Assembly: GCF_002265875.1 (NCBI RefSeq)
Contig: NZ_NPFA01000003.1
Location: 170,075 to 234,074, forward strand
Reading direction: 5' to 3'
Source: Marinococcus halophilus
Lineage (GTDB): Bacteria > Bacillota > Bacilli > Bacillales > Marinococcaceae
DNA length: 64,000 bases
The notes beneath the pieces are model-generated. The model was not told the DNA's origin. It worked only from the letters and a program-made list of their open reading frames with translations, and did no database searches. Below, piece after piece: positions 39,565-48,235 of the stretch. Position numbers and translations under genes: made by a program. Every line of letters starts with the position of its first letter. Within the stretch, counting starts at the first letter, position 1.

Positions 39565-40221
39565 TTATCCCCCCTCCTCTGCTAAGTGATTTTCTTCAAG
39601 ACTCACCAGTTCTACTTCTTCATCATATGTGTTGTGATAATTAAGAATATCGTCTACGTACCAGTCCGCCTGGTTATATTGATATAACGCCCGCCGTAAC
39701 TCACCGCCTGCTGCTCCGTGGGATGCAAGAAAATTTGCTGCCGAATACACGGCATCCTCGAGAGCATATGGGTCCGCCCTGCCGTCACCGTCAGCATCAA
39801 TACCGTAGCCTCCGTATTCATTAATCGTTTCCGGATCGGTTAGTTCCTGTTCCCCTATGTCGGTATTGCCATTTCCTCCGCAGCCCGGATAATCCCACCC
39901 TACAAAGGTGCATGGCATAAACTGCATATGTCCTACCGCCCCTACCGGGCTTTCCAGGGTTTCCATCGTAGAAAACACAGTTTCCACCCGGTGGACCGCT
40001 GCTAAGAGGGTCCACGGAATATCATAATCTTCTCCCGCCTGTTTGTAAACAGAAATATATTCTTCCGGAACTTCATTTTCTGCAAAGTCCTCCGGGGAAT
40101 TGTACGTCGGTGTGCTCCCGTCCTGCACCGATGATGCAATAAAAACAATAGCTGCTGTGAGTAAAGCTGTCACTGCTGTAATTAAGTAAACGTATCGATA
40201 ACGCTTGGCCTGCGGACGCAC
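39565..40221 (-). CDS. Membrane-anchored lytic transglycosylase
   Basis: 218 aa. Membrane segment near the N-terminus (about 8-28), then an SLT-type domain: WTLLAAVHRVETVFS with the likely catalytic Glu, GAVGHMQFMPCTFVGW, and the Ca-like DADGDGRADPY before the AANFL and LYQYNQADWYV blocks. It cleaves peptidoglycan glycan strands. The start is GTG at 40221 (GGAGGGG 5 nt upstream) rather than the reading from 40293, which lacks a site. A small membrane protein gene is coupled downstream. Confidence 0.85.
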   Translation of the reverse strand: MRPQAKRYRYVYLITAVTALLTAAIVFIASSVQDGSTPTYNSPEDFAENEVPEEYISVYKQAGEDYDIPWTLLAAVHRVETVFSTMETLESPVGAVGHMQFMPCTFVGWDYPGCGGNGNTDIGEQELTDPETINEYGGYGIDADGDGRADPYALEDAVYSAANFLASHGAAGGELRRALYQYNQADWYVDDILNYHNTYDEEVELVSLEENHLAEEGG

Positions 40222-40321
40222 AGCTTCCCCTCCTGTTAACATAACTCGTGACTGGACACACATTCTTCCATGTTTATTGTAGCACGTATCCACTAGAAAC
40301 TATAACAACCCAGGTGACAAT

Positions 40322-40360
40322 AAAAAAAACTTTCCCCCATTGCAGAGGAAAGTTTTTTTA
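40322..40360. terminator. Terminator after yheA
   Basis: Hairpin AAAAAACTTTCC/GGAAAGTTTTTT with T-rich tails on both strands, directly after yheA. Confidence 0.88.
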
Positions 40361-40726
40361 TTACTGTTGGCCGTTATTCTCTTCGGGCACGCCGTAGAGT
40401 TCTTCAAGCGGCTCAGTGATAATTTTATTCAAGTCAGAGATCACTGTACTGAGCTGCTGCTCCTGCTGCATCAGCTTCGAAATAACTTCGTGCTGTTGTA
40501 CCATTTCGAACTGTTTTTGCGCCTGAGTAATTTCTTCTTCCGAAGGCTGCTCTCCCTGCATTTGCTTTTGCTGGAGTTCAAGCTGTACATTACGGAAGTT
40601 ATCAAGCATACGCTTTGCGACTTCGTCCTGCTCTACTTCATCATGAAGCTCTTTAAGCTGCTGGAATTCTTCGCTGTCACGAAGCGCACTGGATAATTCA
40701 TAAGCCTTGTCGTGAATATTGGACAT
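40361..40726 (-). CDS. yheA: YheA (YlbF/YmcA-type) family protein
   Basis: 121 aa, all-helical and glutamine rich. FRNVQLELQQKQMQGEQPS and PLEELYGV match B. subtilis YheA (UPF0342). The relatives YlbF and YmcA form a complex that steers RNase Y, but YheA itself has no settled role. The ATG at 40726 has AAAGGAGG 8 nt upstream. It follows yheB as in B. subtilis. Confidence 0.88.
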   Translation of the reverse strand: MSNIHDKAYELSSALRDSEEFQQLKELHDEVEQDEVAKRMLDNFRNVQLELQQKQMQGEQPSEEEITQAQKQFEMVQQHEVISKLMQQEQQLSTVISDLNKIITEPLEELYGVPEENNGQQ

Positions 40727-40819
40727 ATATAAGTCCTCCTTTAAGATTGTCTGTACGAGCATAACATGAACAACCAATAGAATTCATCCATTCCGGAAGA
40801 ATCAATGGCATTTTTTTAT

Positions 40820-41959
40820 TCATACTACCCACAACACAACTATTCCCTGCACACAGCCTACGAAACCGCCAATCAATGCCCCTAAATACGTGATCAGCCT
40901 GAATTCCCTTCCGGAAATTGTGAGCAGCATAGCCTCCATCCGAGCAGTCGAAAACGAGTCCACCTGTTCTTTAACCACGTCGTGAAGATGAAGCTGTTCA
41001 AACAGGTTGGGGAGCCTTTTAGCGATGGAAGCCTGCCCTTTCTGTACTGCCTTTGGCACCCATTCCTCCAGTACTTTTATCTCGTAAGCGGGGGCCCAGT
41101 CTTTTAAAGGCTGTTCCAGCCTTTCCATAACCGGTACGTGCTTATCGACCGTCTCCACAATATAATCTACGGCAGCCCGTGAGTCCACATATGCAAAAGC
41201 TGACGATGCCGGCTTTTCAAATAACGCTTTGCGTTCCTGCTGCAGCAGCCCTGAAATCATTTTTTCCGTGCCGGGATCTTCAAAAAAACGCAGTACCTCT
41301 GGTTGTATGCGATCTACGAGACGGTCGTTACCAATCATCGTGCCGAAAAAGTTCACCATCGAGCCCTTTCCTTCTAAAAAGCGCTCGAGTAAAAGTGCCA
41401 GCTGCTGTTTTCCAGCACTTGACCGAAAATAATCGCCGGCTTTCACCATGATTACCTGAGTAAGTTCTTTGGTTATGAGTTCTGATTGATGGACTGCGCC
41501 CGAGGGCAGCAGTTCCTTAATAGGGGTATCTGCATGGCGGTGCTTAGCCTCTTCCCATTTTATATCGAGCGTCTCTCTTAACGTCTCACGGAGAAAGCCG
41601 CGACTATCCTTTAGGCCCGTCCACTTTTCGACATAGTCGGATAAGCTTTTTTCAGAATACAGGTACTCCTTCATCTCTAATGTTACCCATTCATTTAACT
41701 GACGAGAGAACATATCACTTCGAATTTTTGTCTGCAGCCCCTCCGGAGTCAGCAGATGATCTGTTACAACCCGGCCGAGCTGCCCAGCGAGCTCATTCCG
41801 CCTTTTGGGGATCAACCCGGGTGTAAACGGCAGCCGCACGGATCCTACATATATAGGCTTATATGGCCTGAACAGCATCCGGATCGCAAGTGAGTTCGTC
41901 ACTCCCCCAATGGCTGCTCCGATAGCGATCATAATAATAATAGTAATAGCTGCATTCAT
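40820..41959 (-). CDS. yheB: DUF445 family membrane protein YheB
   Basis: 379 aa. N-terminal membrane segment with GGVTNSLAIRMLFRPYKPIYV and PFTPGLIPKRR (about 17-55), the DUF445 signature; a long helical middle; and a C-terminal membrane segment (LGALIGGFVGCVQGIVVLWV). Function unknown, although DUF445 proteins are common in spore formers. The ATG at 41959 has AAAGGAGC 7 nt upstream. Its start region overlaps no other gene; the ligase-like gene upstream ends at 42007. Confidence 0.87.
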   Translation of the reverse strand: MNAAITIIIMIAIGAAIGGVTNSLAIRMLFRPYKPIYVGSVRLPFTPGLIPKRRNELAGQLGRVVTDHLLTPEGLQTKIRSDMFSRQLNEWVTLEMKEYLYSEKSLSDYVEKWTGLKDSRGFLRETLRETLDIKWEEAKHRHADTPIKELLPSGAVHQSELITKELTQVIMVKAGDYFRSSAGKQQLALLLERFLEGKGSMVNFFGTMIGNDRLVDRIQPEVLRFFEDPGTEKMISGLLQQERKALFEKPASSAFAYVDSRAAVDYIVETVDKHVPVMERLEQPLKDWAPAYEIKVLEEWVPKAVQKGQASIAKRLPNLFEQLHLHDVVKEQVDSFSTARMEAMLLTISGREFRLITYLGALIGGFVGCVQGIVVLWVV

Positions 41960-42006
41960 GGTGATTGCTCCTTTGACAGTTCTCTGTGAATTTAAAGTTA
42001 GCTTTC

Positions 42007-43797
42007 TTAGGTAAAAATAAATTTTTCGTCCTCTATAATAAATGTCCCACGCTTGAATACGTTTCTCCATACTCTTTTATTCACGTTATCCGGTGGTGCC
42101 GAAACTATTTGTATGCTTTTTAGCGGAAACGTTTGAGCTTCAAGCCACCGCTCTGCAAGTTCCTGCTTCCATCCTATGGAGCCGCTCCATCCTTCAGCAG
42201 GTGCTATGACTGCCTCCGCGCTTCCACCATTCCAGCGCAAAAGCGCCGTTTCCACGGAATCCATGCCCTCTAGCCATTTTTCAAGCGGCAGCAGGGAAAC
42301 CGTACGCTGCCCCACTTTATTAATATCAGACTGCTCCCCAGCATACGTATATCCTTCTTCGTCATCTATTAAAAATCCAGTACCTGCCCACACGTCTTTC
42401 CATAAGGACCAGGGGGCGCCGTTATACTTCACCTGCCCATCAACCAACACTTCCCGGCTGCCTGGCCACGGTTTCTTTACTACTATTCTTCCAGGAGCGT
42501 GACGTACAGCATATCCCTCGCTGTCCCAAGTGTCTGCCACCATTCCCGGCAGGCGGCTGTTGTACTTTTCAGGATGCACACCGCGGTCCGGAAGATCAGC
42601 AATAATCATTCCCGAGGCACAAGCCCCTCCGAAAGCTTTTAAAAGTGGAATTCTTCCTCTTGTTAGTACATTCATAACCCACTGAAGGTCGCTGCGCATC
42701 CAGTCTTCTTCCCATGTCAGTACGTAGCGCAGCGAATGCAGATGATATTCTTTCCACTTACTCTGGGCCTGAACAGATGCCGTCCGCGCTGAGAGCGAAT
42801 CAACACCGATATGTGTGATGCCTTGCGCTTCAATCGTGCTGCCGGCATCAGCGCCCTGGTCATTCCAGGAAAACAGGCAGTATACTGCATTATTTGCAAA
42901 CGTCCCAAACATAGCAAACAGCTGGTCAAAACCCCACTCCCTGCTGAGCCACCACAGACGGTCTTTTGGCCGTACGTCCCACACTAATCCAATCTCGGTG
43001 CCAGACTTTATAAATAAATTCGCATGGCTGAGAACATATCCTTCAGAGGCCCCCTTTTCACTTTCATTAAAGAGAACCATTGCAGGATCTGTGCCGTTCG
43101 TTTTTTCAGGCTTCTCCTTATTTTTTCCGGCCGGCAGTGTTTGCCACTGCTTATATTTCGATGATGGTTCGCCGTCTAGTTGAATAATTTTCGCTGCAGC
43201 TAAACCATACCTTTCCTCAGCTTCAGAGACAAACGCCCCCGTTTTAATAATGAGCCATTCCGGTTGAAAATGCGTATGGGCCTGCGCCTCTGTTTCCGCT
43301 GTCCAGCGGGTATAGTAAGGGCAAGCCACAGCGCCGATATATGCTAACGCCATAAATATTACCGCTGACTGTTTATCAGGTTCTGCTGCTACAGCTGCCC
43401 GTTCTCCTTTGTTTATACCGGCTGCCCTCAGTTTTCCGGCAGCTTCTTGCACATACCCTGCCAGCATTTCATATGTCCATTCGCCGTTTTCATCGATAAA
43501 CGCTGTCTGTTGCATTCCTTCTTTTGATTTATTTATCAGCTGCTCTGCAGCATTCATTTTACCTTTATAAAACCACACAGCCTCCCGTCTTCCACGCGAA
43601 AGCTCAACAGTATCTTTATATCGTCTAATCCATTTTGTTTCAAGCCGTTTAGATGCCTGCTGCCAAAACCAGGAGACGTCTATGGCGGCATGCTTTTTCA
43701 GTTCTTCTGTGTCATTTAAGCCGAGTGCTAACGTCCAATGATAAAGCGCGTTTGTCCTCCATTGAACGATAGGGGGTTCCCAAGTAGTCCACTGCAT
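42007..43797 (-). CDS. Divergent AMP-ligase-like (ANL superfamily) protein, probably inactive
   Basis: 596 aa with the outline of an acetyl- or acyl-CoA synthetase: an N-terminal acetyl-CoA-synthetase-like lead, GEWTYEMLAGYVQEAAGKLRAAG (in pieces about 105-127), and the substrate-domain block RLPGMVADTWDSEGY (about 415-429). Key motifs are lost: the nucleotide loop, normally TSGTTGxPKG, reads LFNESEKGASEGY (242-254), and the TGD that holds the ribose reads GTG (472-474). The C-terminal Lys may be kept (Lys574). ATG with GGGAGG 9 nt upstream. Tryptophan-rich. Probably a pseudoenzyme, or one with altered chemistry. Confidence 0.7.
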   Translation of the reverse strand: MQWTTWEPPIVQWRTNALYHWTLALGLNDTEELKKHAAIDVSWFWQQASKRLETKWIRRYKDTVELSRGRREAVWFYKGKMNAAEQLINKSKEGMQQTAFIDENGEWTYEMLAGYVQEAAGKLRAAGINKGERAAVAAEPDKQSAVIFMALAYIGAVACPYYTRWTAETEAQAHTHFQPEWLIIKTGAFVSEAEERYGLAAAKIIQLDGEPSSKYKQWQTLPAGKNKEKPEKTNGTDPAMVLFNESEKGASEGYVLSHANLFIKSGTEIGLVWDVRPKDRLWWLSREWGFDQLFAMFGTFANNAVYCLFSWNDQGADAGSTIEAQGITHIGVDSLSARTASVQAQSKWKEYHLHSLRYVLTWEEDWMRSDLQWVMNVLTRGRIPLLKAFGGACASGMIIADLPDRGVHPEKYNSRLPGMVADTWDSEGYAVRHAPGRIVVKKPWPGSREVLVDGQVKYNGAPWSLWKDVWAGTGFLIDDEEGYTYAGEQSDINKVGQRTVSLLPLEKWLEGMDSVETALLRWNGGSAEAVIAPAEGWSGSIGWKQELAERWLEAQTFPLKSIQIVSAPPDNVNKRVWRNVFKRGTFIIEDEKFIFT

Positions 43798-43901
43798 TTT
43801 TCATAGCCTCCCGACGTTTTTCCTTTTATAGAATGGGAATAGGGGTGTATATCTATTTTTACATAGCTTATAGATAAGTGAAACAAAAAGGAGTGCTCCA
43901 G

Positions 43902-44525
43902 ATGAAAATAGCTTTATTCGGCGGCACCGGACGTACCGGTTTTCACTTTGCGATTATGGCTGACGCCGCAGGTCATGATTTGAAAATGCTTGTCCGCTCA
44001 CCGGAAAAGACGGACGGCCTGCCTGCTTCTGCAGAGCAGATATACGGTGACGCCCTTGATCAGGCAAAAATGAGACAAACACTACAGGGTGCAGATGTGG
44101 TAGTCAGTGCGCTTGGTACCGATAAACAAAACCTCTTAAGCAGTGTCACCCCTCTTTTGTTAAAAGAAATGAATGATCTCGGTATCACCCGTTTAATTAC
44201 TGTAGGTACTGCCGGCATACTTCGGTCCCGGACAGAACCGCACCTTTACCGTTTTGAATCTGCAGAATCCAAACGAAGAAGCACTACGGCTGCCAAAGAC
44301 CATAAGGCAGCTTATGAATACATTAAAGAAACCTCTTACTGTTGGACGGTTATCTGTCCAACCTTTTTGCCAGAAGGCCGCAGCACGGCTTCCTGGCGTT
44401 TTGAAACCGATTATCTTCCGGAAAACGGCACCCGGATTTCCACAGGGAACACAGCTGATTTTTTATTGCACGTATTGGAAAATCACTCTCAATTCTGCCA
44501 AAAAAGGATAGGCGTTTGTGAGTAA
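43902..44525 (+). CDS. NmrA-like NAD(P)-binding protein
   Basis: About 207 aa atypical short-chain reductase. The N-terminal MKIALFGGTGRTGFHF has the GxxGxxG nucleotide loop (7-13); VVVSALGTD and LITVGTAGIL follow, as in the NAD(P)H-binding PF13460 group. The usual catalytic YxxxK is not evident, so a binding or flavin-reductase-like role is possible. The ATG at 43902 has AAAGGAG 8 nt upstream. Divergent from the AMP-ligase-like gene. Confidence 0.8.
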   Translation: MKIALFGGTGRTGFHFAIMADAAGHDLKMLVRSPEKTDGLPASAEQIYGDALDQAKMRQTLQGADVVVSALGTDKQNLLSSVTPLLLKEMNDLGITRLITVGTAGILRSRTEPHLYRFESAESKRRSTTAAKDHKAAYEYIKETSYCWTVICPTFLPEGRSTASWRFETDYLPENGTRISTGNTADFLLHVLENHSQFCQKRIGVCE

Positions 44526-44606
44526 GGCTGTGTAACTAGCGGTACAAACATGCTATACTAATTACCATTATCTAAGTAAAAACCCCGAAAGAAGGAGGGC
44601 GGCGAT

Positions 44607-45176
44607 ATGAGTATTTTCGGTATCATTCTTGGTATTGTTATTGTTACTGCTATTATCAGCTGGATTATCGGCTACAATGCCTTAATTAAATATTTGAACT
44701 GGGTAGAGGAATCCTGGACCCAGGTGGAATTTCAACTGCACCGGCGCATGAATCTAATTCCTGACTTTGTGGATTCTGCCCAGAAATCCTGGCGCCACAA
44801 ACAGGATGAACTGGAAACATTGGTTCAATACAGAAGCGAAACGTTATCCCCGGAAGCAAGCAGACAGGAACAGCTGTACATTAACTCTCTTATTGAAGAG
44901 ACCCTTCACGAGGTGTTTGACGCTTCCATGCCCGAAGATAAGCAGCTGCAGTCCGAGCTGAAATCAATGCGGGAGCAGTTCGACGATGCCCAAAATAAGA
45001 TTATTCATTCTTCAAGTGTTTATAATAATACGATAGATAAATATAATACAAAAATCTCCTCGTTTCCGGTTAAGTTTGTTGCAGAGCTGCACCACTTTAG
45101 AACACGCAGCCCGCTCCCTGCCCAGAGTCCTGCTCCAGGAGGAAGTGCTAAAGAAAAAGCTGAAACTTCCGTATAA
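44607..45176 (+). CDS. LemA family protein
   Basis: 189 aa: one N-terminal membrane segment (about 3-23), then the LemA helical domain with NALIKYLNWVEESWTQVEFQLHRRMNLIPDFV (about 24-55, conserved N, E, W and R) and YNNTIDKYNTKISSFP near 140-155. Orientation is thought to be short N-terminus out, helices in. Role unknown. ATG with GGAGGGCGG upstream. Confidence 0.87.
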   Translation: MSIFGIILGIVIVTAIISWIIGYNALIKYLNWVEESWTQVEFQLHRRMNLIPDFVDSAQKSWRHKQDELETLVQYRSETLSPEASRQEQLYINSLIEETLHEVFDASMPEDKQLQSELKSMREQFDDAQNKIIHSSSVYNNTIDKYNTKISSFPVKFVAELHHFRTRSPLPAQSPAPGGSAKEKAETSV

Positions 45177-45364
45177 ACCAAATATATAAACCAAATATGC
45201 ATATAATTATATTTTTTAACCTGAGCCTGTGTCTTTTCCTCTCATCCATGAAAACAGATGATAACACGTTCTCATCGGAATTAGGCTATTCTTTCATCTA
45301 TGCTATTCTAAACAGGCAGGTTCTCCTGAGATGAATGCATCTTTACCTGTACGATACCTTTTTT

Positions 45365-45398
45365 ACCCTGTCCAGATATTTCGGCAGGGCTTTTTTAT
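45365..45398 (+). terminator. Terminator in the LemA-peptidase gap
   Basis: Hairpin CCCTG/CAGGG with a long loop and CTTTTTTATG tail. The 45177-45528 gap also holds the next gene's promoter; nothing else is seen in it. Confidence 0.55.
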
Positions 45399-45453
45399 GT
45401 CCCAGCCTGTTTAAAAAAAGCAGTACATGGCAAAAGAATGATGAATCCTCTCG

Positions 45454-45462
45454 TGTTATAAT
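45454..45462 (+). promoter_or_regulatory. Extended -10 promoter of the M29 peptidase
   Basis: TGTTATAAT, a consensus TATAAT with TG one base before it. The -35 region is poor. Confidence 0.65.
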
Positions 45463-45528
45463 GATGAAAGACATTTGAGACCACTGTCTATGTTTATTCA
45501 GCACTGTATGAGAAAGGAAGCTTCAGAC

Positions 45529-46761
45529 ATGAAAACGTTCGAACAAAAACTTCACAACTATGCAAGACTTGCTGTGGATAAAGGGGTTAATATCCAGCCA
45601 GGCCAAACTTTAGTTATTGCAGCTCCTATTGATGCTGCACCTTTTGTTAGAAGACTGGCCGAAGCAGCATATGAAGCCGGAGCAAAACATGTCTACCCGG
45701 AGTGGGCAGACGATGAATTGACGAAAATTAAATATGAAAAAGCGCCAGAGGAAGCGTTTCATGAATTCCCTTCCTGGCGGGCAGAAAGCAGGGAACAGCT
45801 GGCCCGGGAAGGCGCGGCTTTTATCACGGTGAAATCCACGGATCCCGATCTGCTGAAAGGCGTGGATCCTGATAAAATCGCTAATGCGAATAATGCAGCC
45901 GGCGCTGCTATGGAAGGATTCCGTGATTATATTCAGGCTGACCGTGTCAGCTGGCTTGTAATTTCCACTCCTTCTTCGGGATGGGCGAAAAAAGTATTTC
46001 CTGACGAGCCGGAAGACCGGGCTATCGACCTGCTTTGGGAACGGATCTTCAGCGCCGTACGGGCGGACACCGAAGACCCGGTACAGGCCTGGGATGAGCA
46101 TAACCGCACGCTGCGTGCCAAGGTTGATTGGCTGAACGCCAAAAAATACAAATCGCTTCATTATACTGCTCCCGGCACAGATCTTGAAATCGGCCTTCCT
46201 GACGGGCATGTGTGGGCCGGCGGCGGAAGCACCAATACCTCAGGCGTCCCTTTTATTCCTAACATGCCTACGGAAGAAGTATTTACCGCTCCCCATAAGG
46301 ATTTCGTTAATGGGATTGTAACCAACACCAAGCCATTGAATTACGGCGGCAATGTTATTGACCAGTTCACGCTTCATTTTAAAAATGGAGCCGTTACGGA
46401 TATGGAAGCCGGTGAAGGTGAAGACACCCTGCGTCACCTGATTAATTCAGACGAAGGCGCTGCCCGGCTCGGGGAAGTTGCTCTCGTGCCACACAGTTCC
46501 CCTATCTCTCAGTCTGGCATTTTATTTTTCAACACGCTGTTTGATGAAAATGCCTCTAATCATATTGCGCTTGGCAGCGCTTATGCTTTCTGTGTAGAAA
46601 ATGGACCGGAGATGAATAAAGATCAGAAAGAGCAGGCCGGTTTAAACACAAGTATCGTGCATGTTGATTTTATGATTGGAAATGAAAATATGAATATCGA
46701 CGGCATTCTTCCCGACGGAACAAAAGAACCTGTATTCAGGAACGGTGAATGGGCTGAATAG
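45529..46761 (+). CDS. M29 family aminopeptidase
   Basis: About 410 aa two-metal aminopeptidase of the thermophilic type (AmpS/AmpT). N-terminal YARLAVDKGVNIQPGQTLVI, middle PNMPTEEVFTAPHKDFVNG, and C-terminal ligand blocks SNHIALGSAYAF and VHVDFMIGNENMNIDG give the expected His and Asp ligands. Cuts amino-terminal residues from peptides in the cytosol. The ATG at 45529 has AAAGGAAG 8 nt upstream; the longer reading from 45475 has no site. Likely co-transcribed with pdxK. Confidence 0.92.
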   Translation: MKTFEQKLHNYARLAVDKGVNIQPGQTLVIAAPIDAAPFVRRLAEAAYEAGAKHVYPEWADDELTKIKYEKAPEEAFHEFPSWRAESREQLAREGAAFITVKSTDPDLLKGVDPDKIANANNAAGAAMEGFRDYIQADRVSWLVISTPSSGWAKKVFPDEPEDRAIDLLWERIFSAVRADTEDPVQAWDEHNRTLRAKVDWLNAKKYKSLHYTAPGTDLEIGLPDGHVWAGGGSTNTSGVPFIPNMPTEEVFTAPHKDFVNGIVTNTKPLNYGGNVIDQFTLHFKNGAVTDMEAGEGEDTLRHLINSDEGAARLGEVALVPHSSPISQSGILFFNTLFDENASNHIALGSAYAFCVENGPEMNKDQKEQAGLNTSIVHVDFMIGNENMNIDGILPDGTKEPVFRNGEWAE

Positions 46762-46792
46762 CTGTCCTACTATTTCTTGAAAGGAGATTACT

Positions 46793-47611
46793 ATGAGTTT
46801 ACCTAAAACATTAACAATAGCCGGCTCCGACACAAGCGGTGGTGCTGGCATTCAGGCAGATTTAAAAACATTTCAGGAGCTTGGTACGTACGGAATGGTT
46901 TCCCTGACTACGATTGTCTCCCAGGATCCGGACAACGAGTGGTTCCACCGCGTTTATCCAATCGACATCTCCACACTTGAAGCACAGCTTGATACAGTGC
47001 TTAAAGGGATCGGCGTCCAAGCTGCTAAAACCGGAATGCTTGGCTCAAAAGAAGTCATCGAGCTCGTAGCAAAAAAATTAGATGAACACCATATAGAACA
47101 GCTGGTGGTGGATCCGGTGATGGTATGCAAAGGTGCCGATGAGCCGGTCAATCCCGAAATGGACGCTTATTTGCGGGAAACGCTTGTGCCAAAGGCATTT
47201 ATTGTAACGCCTAATTTGTTCGAAGCATCCCAGCTCGCCCAGGTGCCTCTCCCGCAATCGCTCGAGGACATGAAAGCAGCTGCAGAGAAAATTTATCAGC
47301 TTGGTCCTTCCTTCGTTATTGTGAAGGGCGGCGGGGACACCGGAGCAGAAAAATCAATCGATGTTCTTTATGACGGCAACAGCTTTGAGTATATTGAATC
47401 TGAAAAAATCAATACAGACTACACTCACGGCGCGGGCTGCACTTTTTCTGCTTCCATCACAGCAGAACTTGCAAACGGAAAGAGCGTGCGGGAAGCAATT
47501 CACACTGCAAAACAGTTTATTCAAGCTTCCATTCAGGAATCCTTCCGCCTGAACGATCATGTCGGTTCTGTAAACCATACAGCTTACCGCCACCGCGCTC
47601 CCCAATCTTGA
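46793..47611 (+). CDS. pdxK: Pyridoxine/hydroxymethylpyrimidine kinase
   Basis: 272 aa ribokinase-type kinase that phosphorylates pyridoxal, pyridoxine or HMP. N-terminal TIAGSDTSGGAGIQADLKTF (about 7-26), VVDPVMVCKGADEP (about 101-114), and TDYTHGAGCTFSASI (about 204-218), with the anion-hole GAGC. Closer to B. subtilis PdxK than to ThiD in the GADE block and in the YTHGAGCTFSA stretch. ATG with AAAGGAG upstream. Confidence 0.9.
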   Translation: MSLPKTLTIAGSDTSGGAGIQADLKTFQELGTYGMVSLTTIVSQDPDNEWFHRVYPIDISTLEAQLDTVLKGIGVQAAKTGMLGSKEVIELVAKKLDEHHIEQLVVDPVMVCKGADEPVNPEMDAYLRETLVPKAFIVTPNLFEASQLAQVPLPQSLEDMKAAAEKIYQLGPSFVIVKGGGDTGAEKSIDVLYDGNSFEYIESEKINTDYTHGAGCTFSASITAELANGKSVREAIHTAKQFIQASIQESFRLNDHVGSVNHTAYRHRAPQS

Positions 47612-47645
47612 ATATGTTTTCGGCTTCTACGCCGGGAATAAGCAG

Positions 47646-47882
47646 GTGACCACCTTGGAATTATTTCAATGCACAAAAAGCGTTTATAAGCACGTCGAAA
47701 TGGATGTTATCGAAATTTATCCGCCCCAGCTGCTTTTTCGTCACGGTTACATTTATCCAGGCTTTTTCGATGAGAGCGGCGTCTGGATGGCTACCGACGA
47801 AGAAGATGTAATTCATGTGATCAGTGAGCACCCCTCGCCAGAACAGGATCACTGGTTCCAACAGCATTTCAAAAAAGTATAA
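47646..47882 (+). CDS. Hypothetical protein
   Basis: 78 aa or, from TTG 47655 (AGGTG 6 nt upstream), 75 aa. Aromatic and His rich, no membrane segment. No family recognised. It lies between pdxK and acyP in tight spacing on the same strand, so it is probably part of the same unit. Confidence 0.55.
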   Translation: MTTLELFQCTKSVYKHVEMDVIEIYPPQLLFRHGYIYPGFFDESGVWMATDEEDVIHVISEHPSPEQDHWFQQHFKKV

Positions 47883-47903
47883 ATAAATGGAAGGAGCATG
47901 CAG

Positions 47904-48176
47904 ATGAAACGCTATCATGTAGAAGTTCACGGAAATGTTCAAGGCGTCGGGTTTCGGCAGTTCACTCAGTCAGAAGCAGTAAAACACAATATTCATGGCT
48001 GGGTTCGCAACAAATCAAACGGAGTGGTGGAAATTGAAGCCGAGGGCACGCCCCAGGACATGGATCACTTTCTTGTCGCAGTACAGGAAGGCAGCCCTTT
48101 TTCTACCGTTGAACGCCTCGAAACCTCTGATCTTGATTCTGTCGACCATAATGAATCTTTTGACGTTCGGTTCTAA
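47904..48176 (+). CDS. acyP: Acylphosphatase
   Basis: 90 aa enzyme that splits acyl phosphates such as acetyl phosphate. The signature VHGNVQGVGFRQFT contains the catalytic Arg (near residue 19), and GWVRNKSNGVVEIEAEG has the catalytic Asn. The ATG at 47904 has GGAAGGAGC 6 nt upstream; the ATG at 47898 is too close to it. A strong terminator follows. Confidence 0.93.
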   Translation: MKRYHVEVHGNVQGVGFRQFTQSEAVKHNIHGWVRNKSNGVVEIEAEGTPQDMDHFLVAVQEGSPFSTVERLETSDLDSVDHNESFDVRF

Positions 48177-48197
48177 TTAAATGAAATGAAACAAAAA

Positions 48198-48235
48198 ACT
48201 CTCCAGCTGATGACATTAAGCTGGAGAGTTTTTCA
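48198..48235. terminator. Two-way terminator between acyP and the NAT gene
   Basis: Perfect hairpin AACTCTCCAGCT/AGCTGGAGAGTT with T and A tails, between convergent genes. Confidence 0.92.

Noticed and set aside
45177..45528. Possible small RNA or extra gene in the 352-nt gap after the LemA gene
   Set aside because: Only a terminator hairpin and the peptidase promoter are visible. No good reading frame with a ribosome site and no known RNA motif.
45610..46209. 199-aa open frame on the minus strand
   Set aside because: Antisense to the M29 peptidase, which has conserved metal-ligand blocks.
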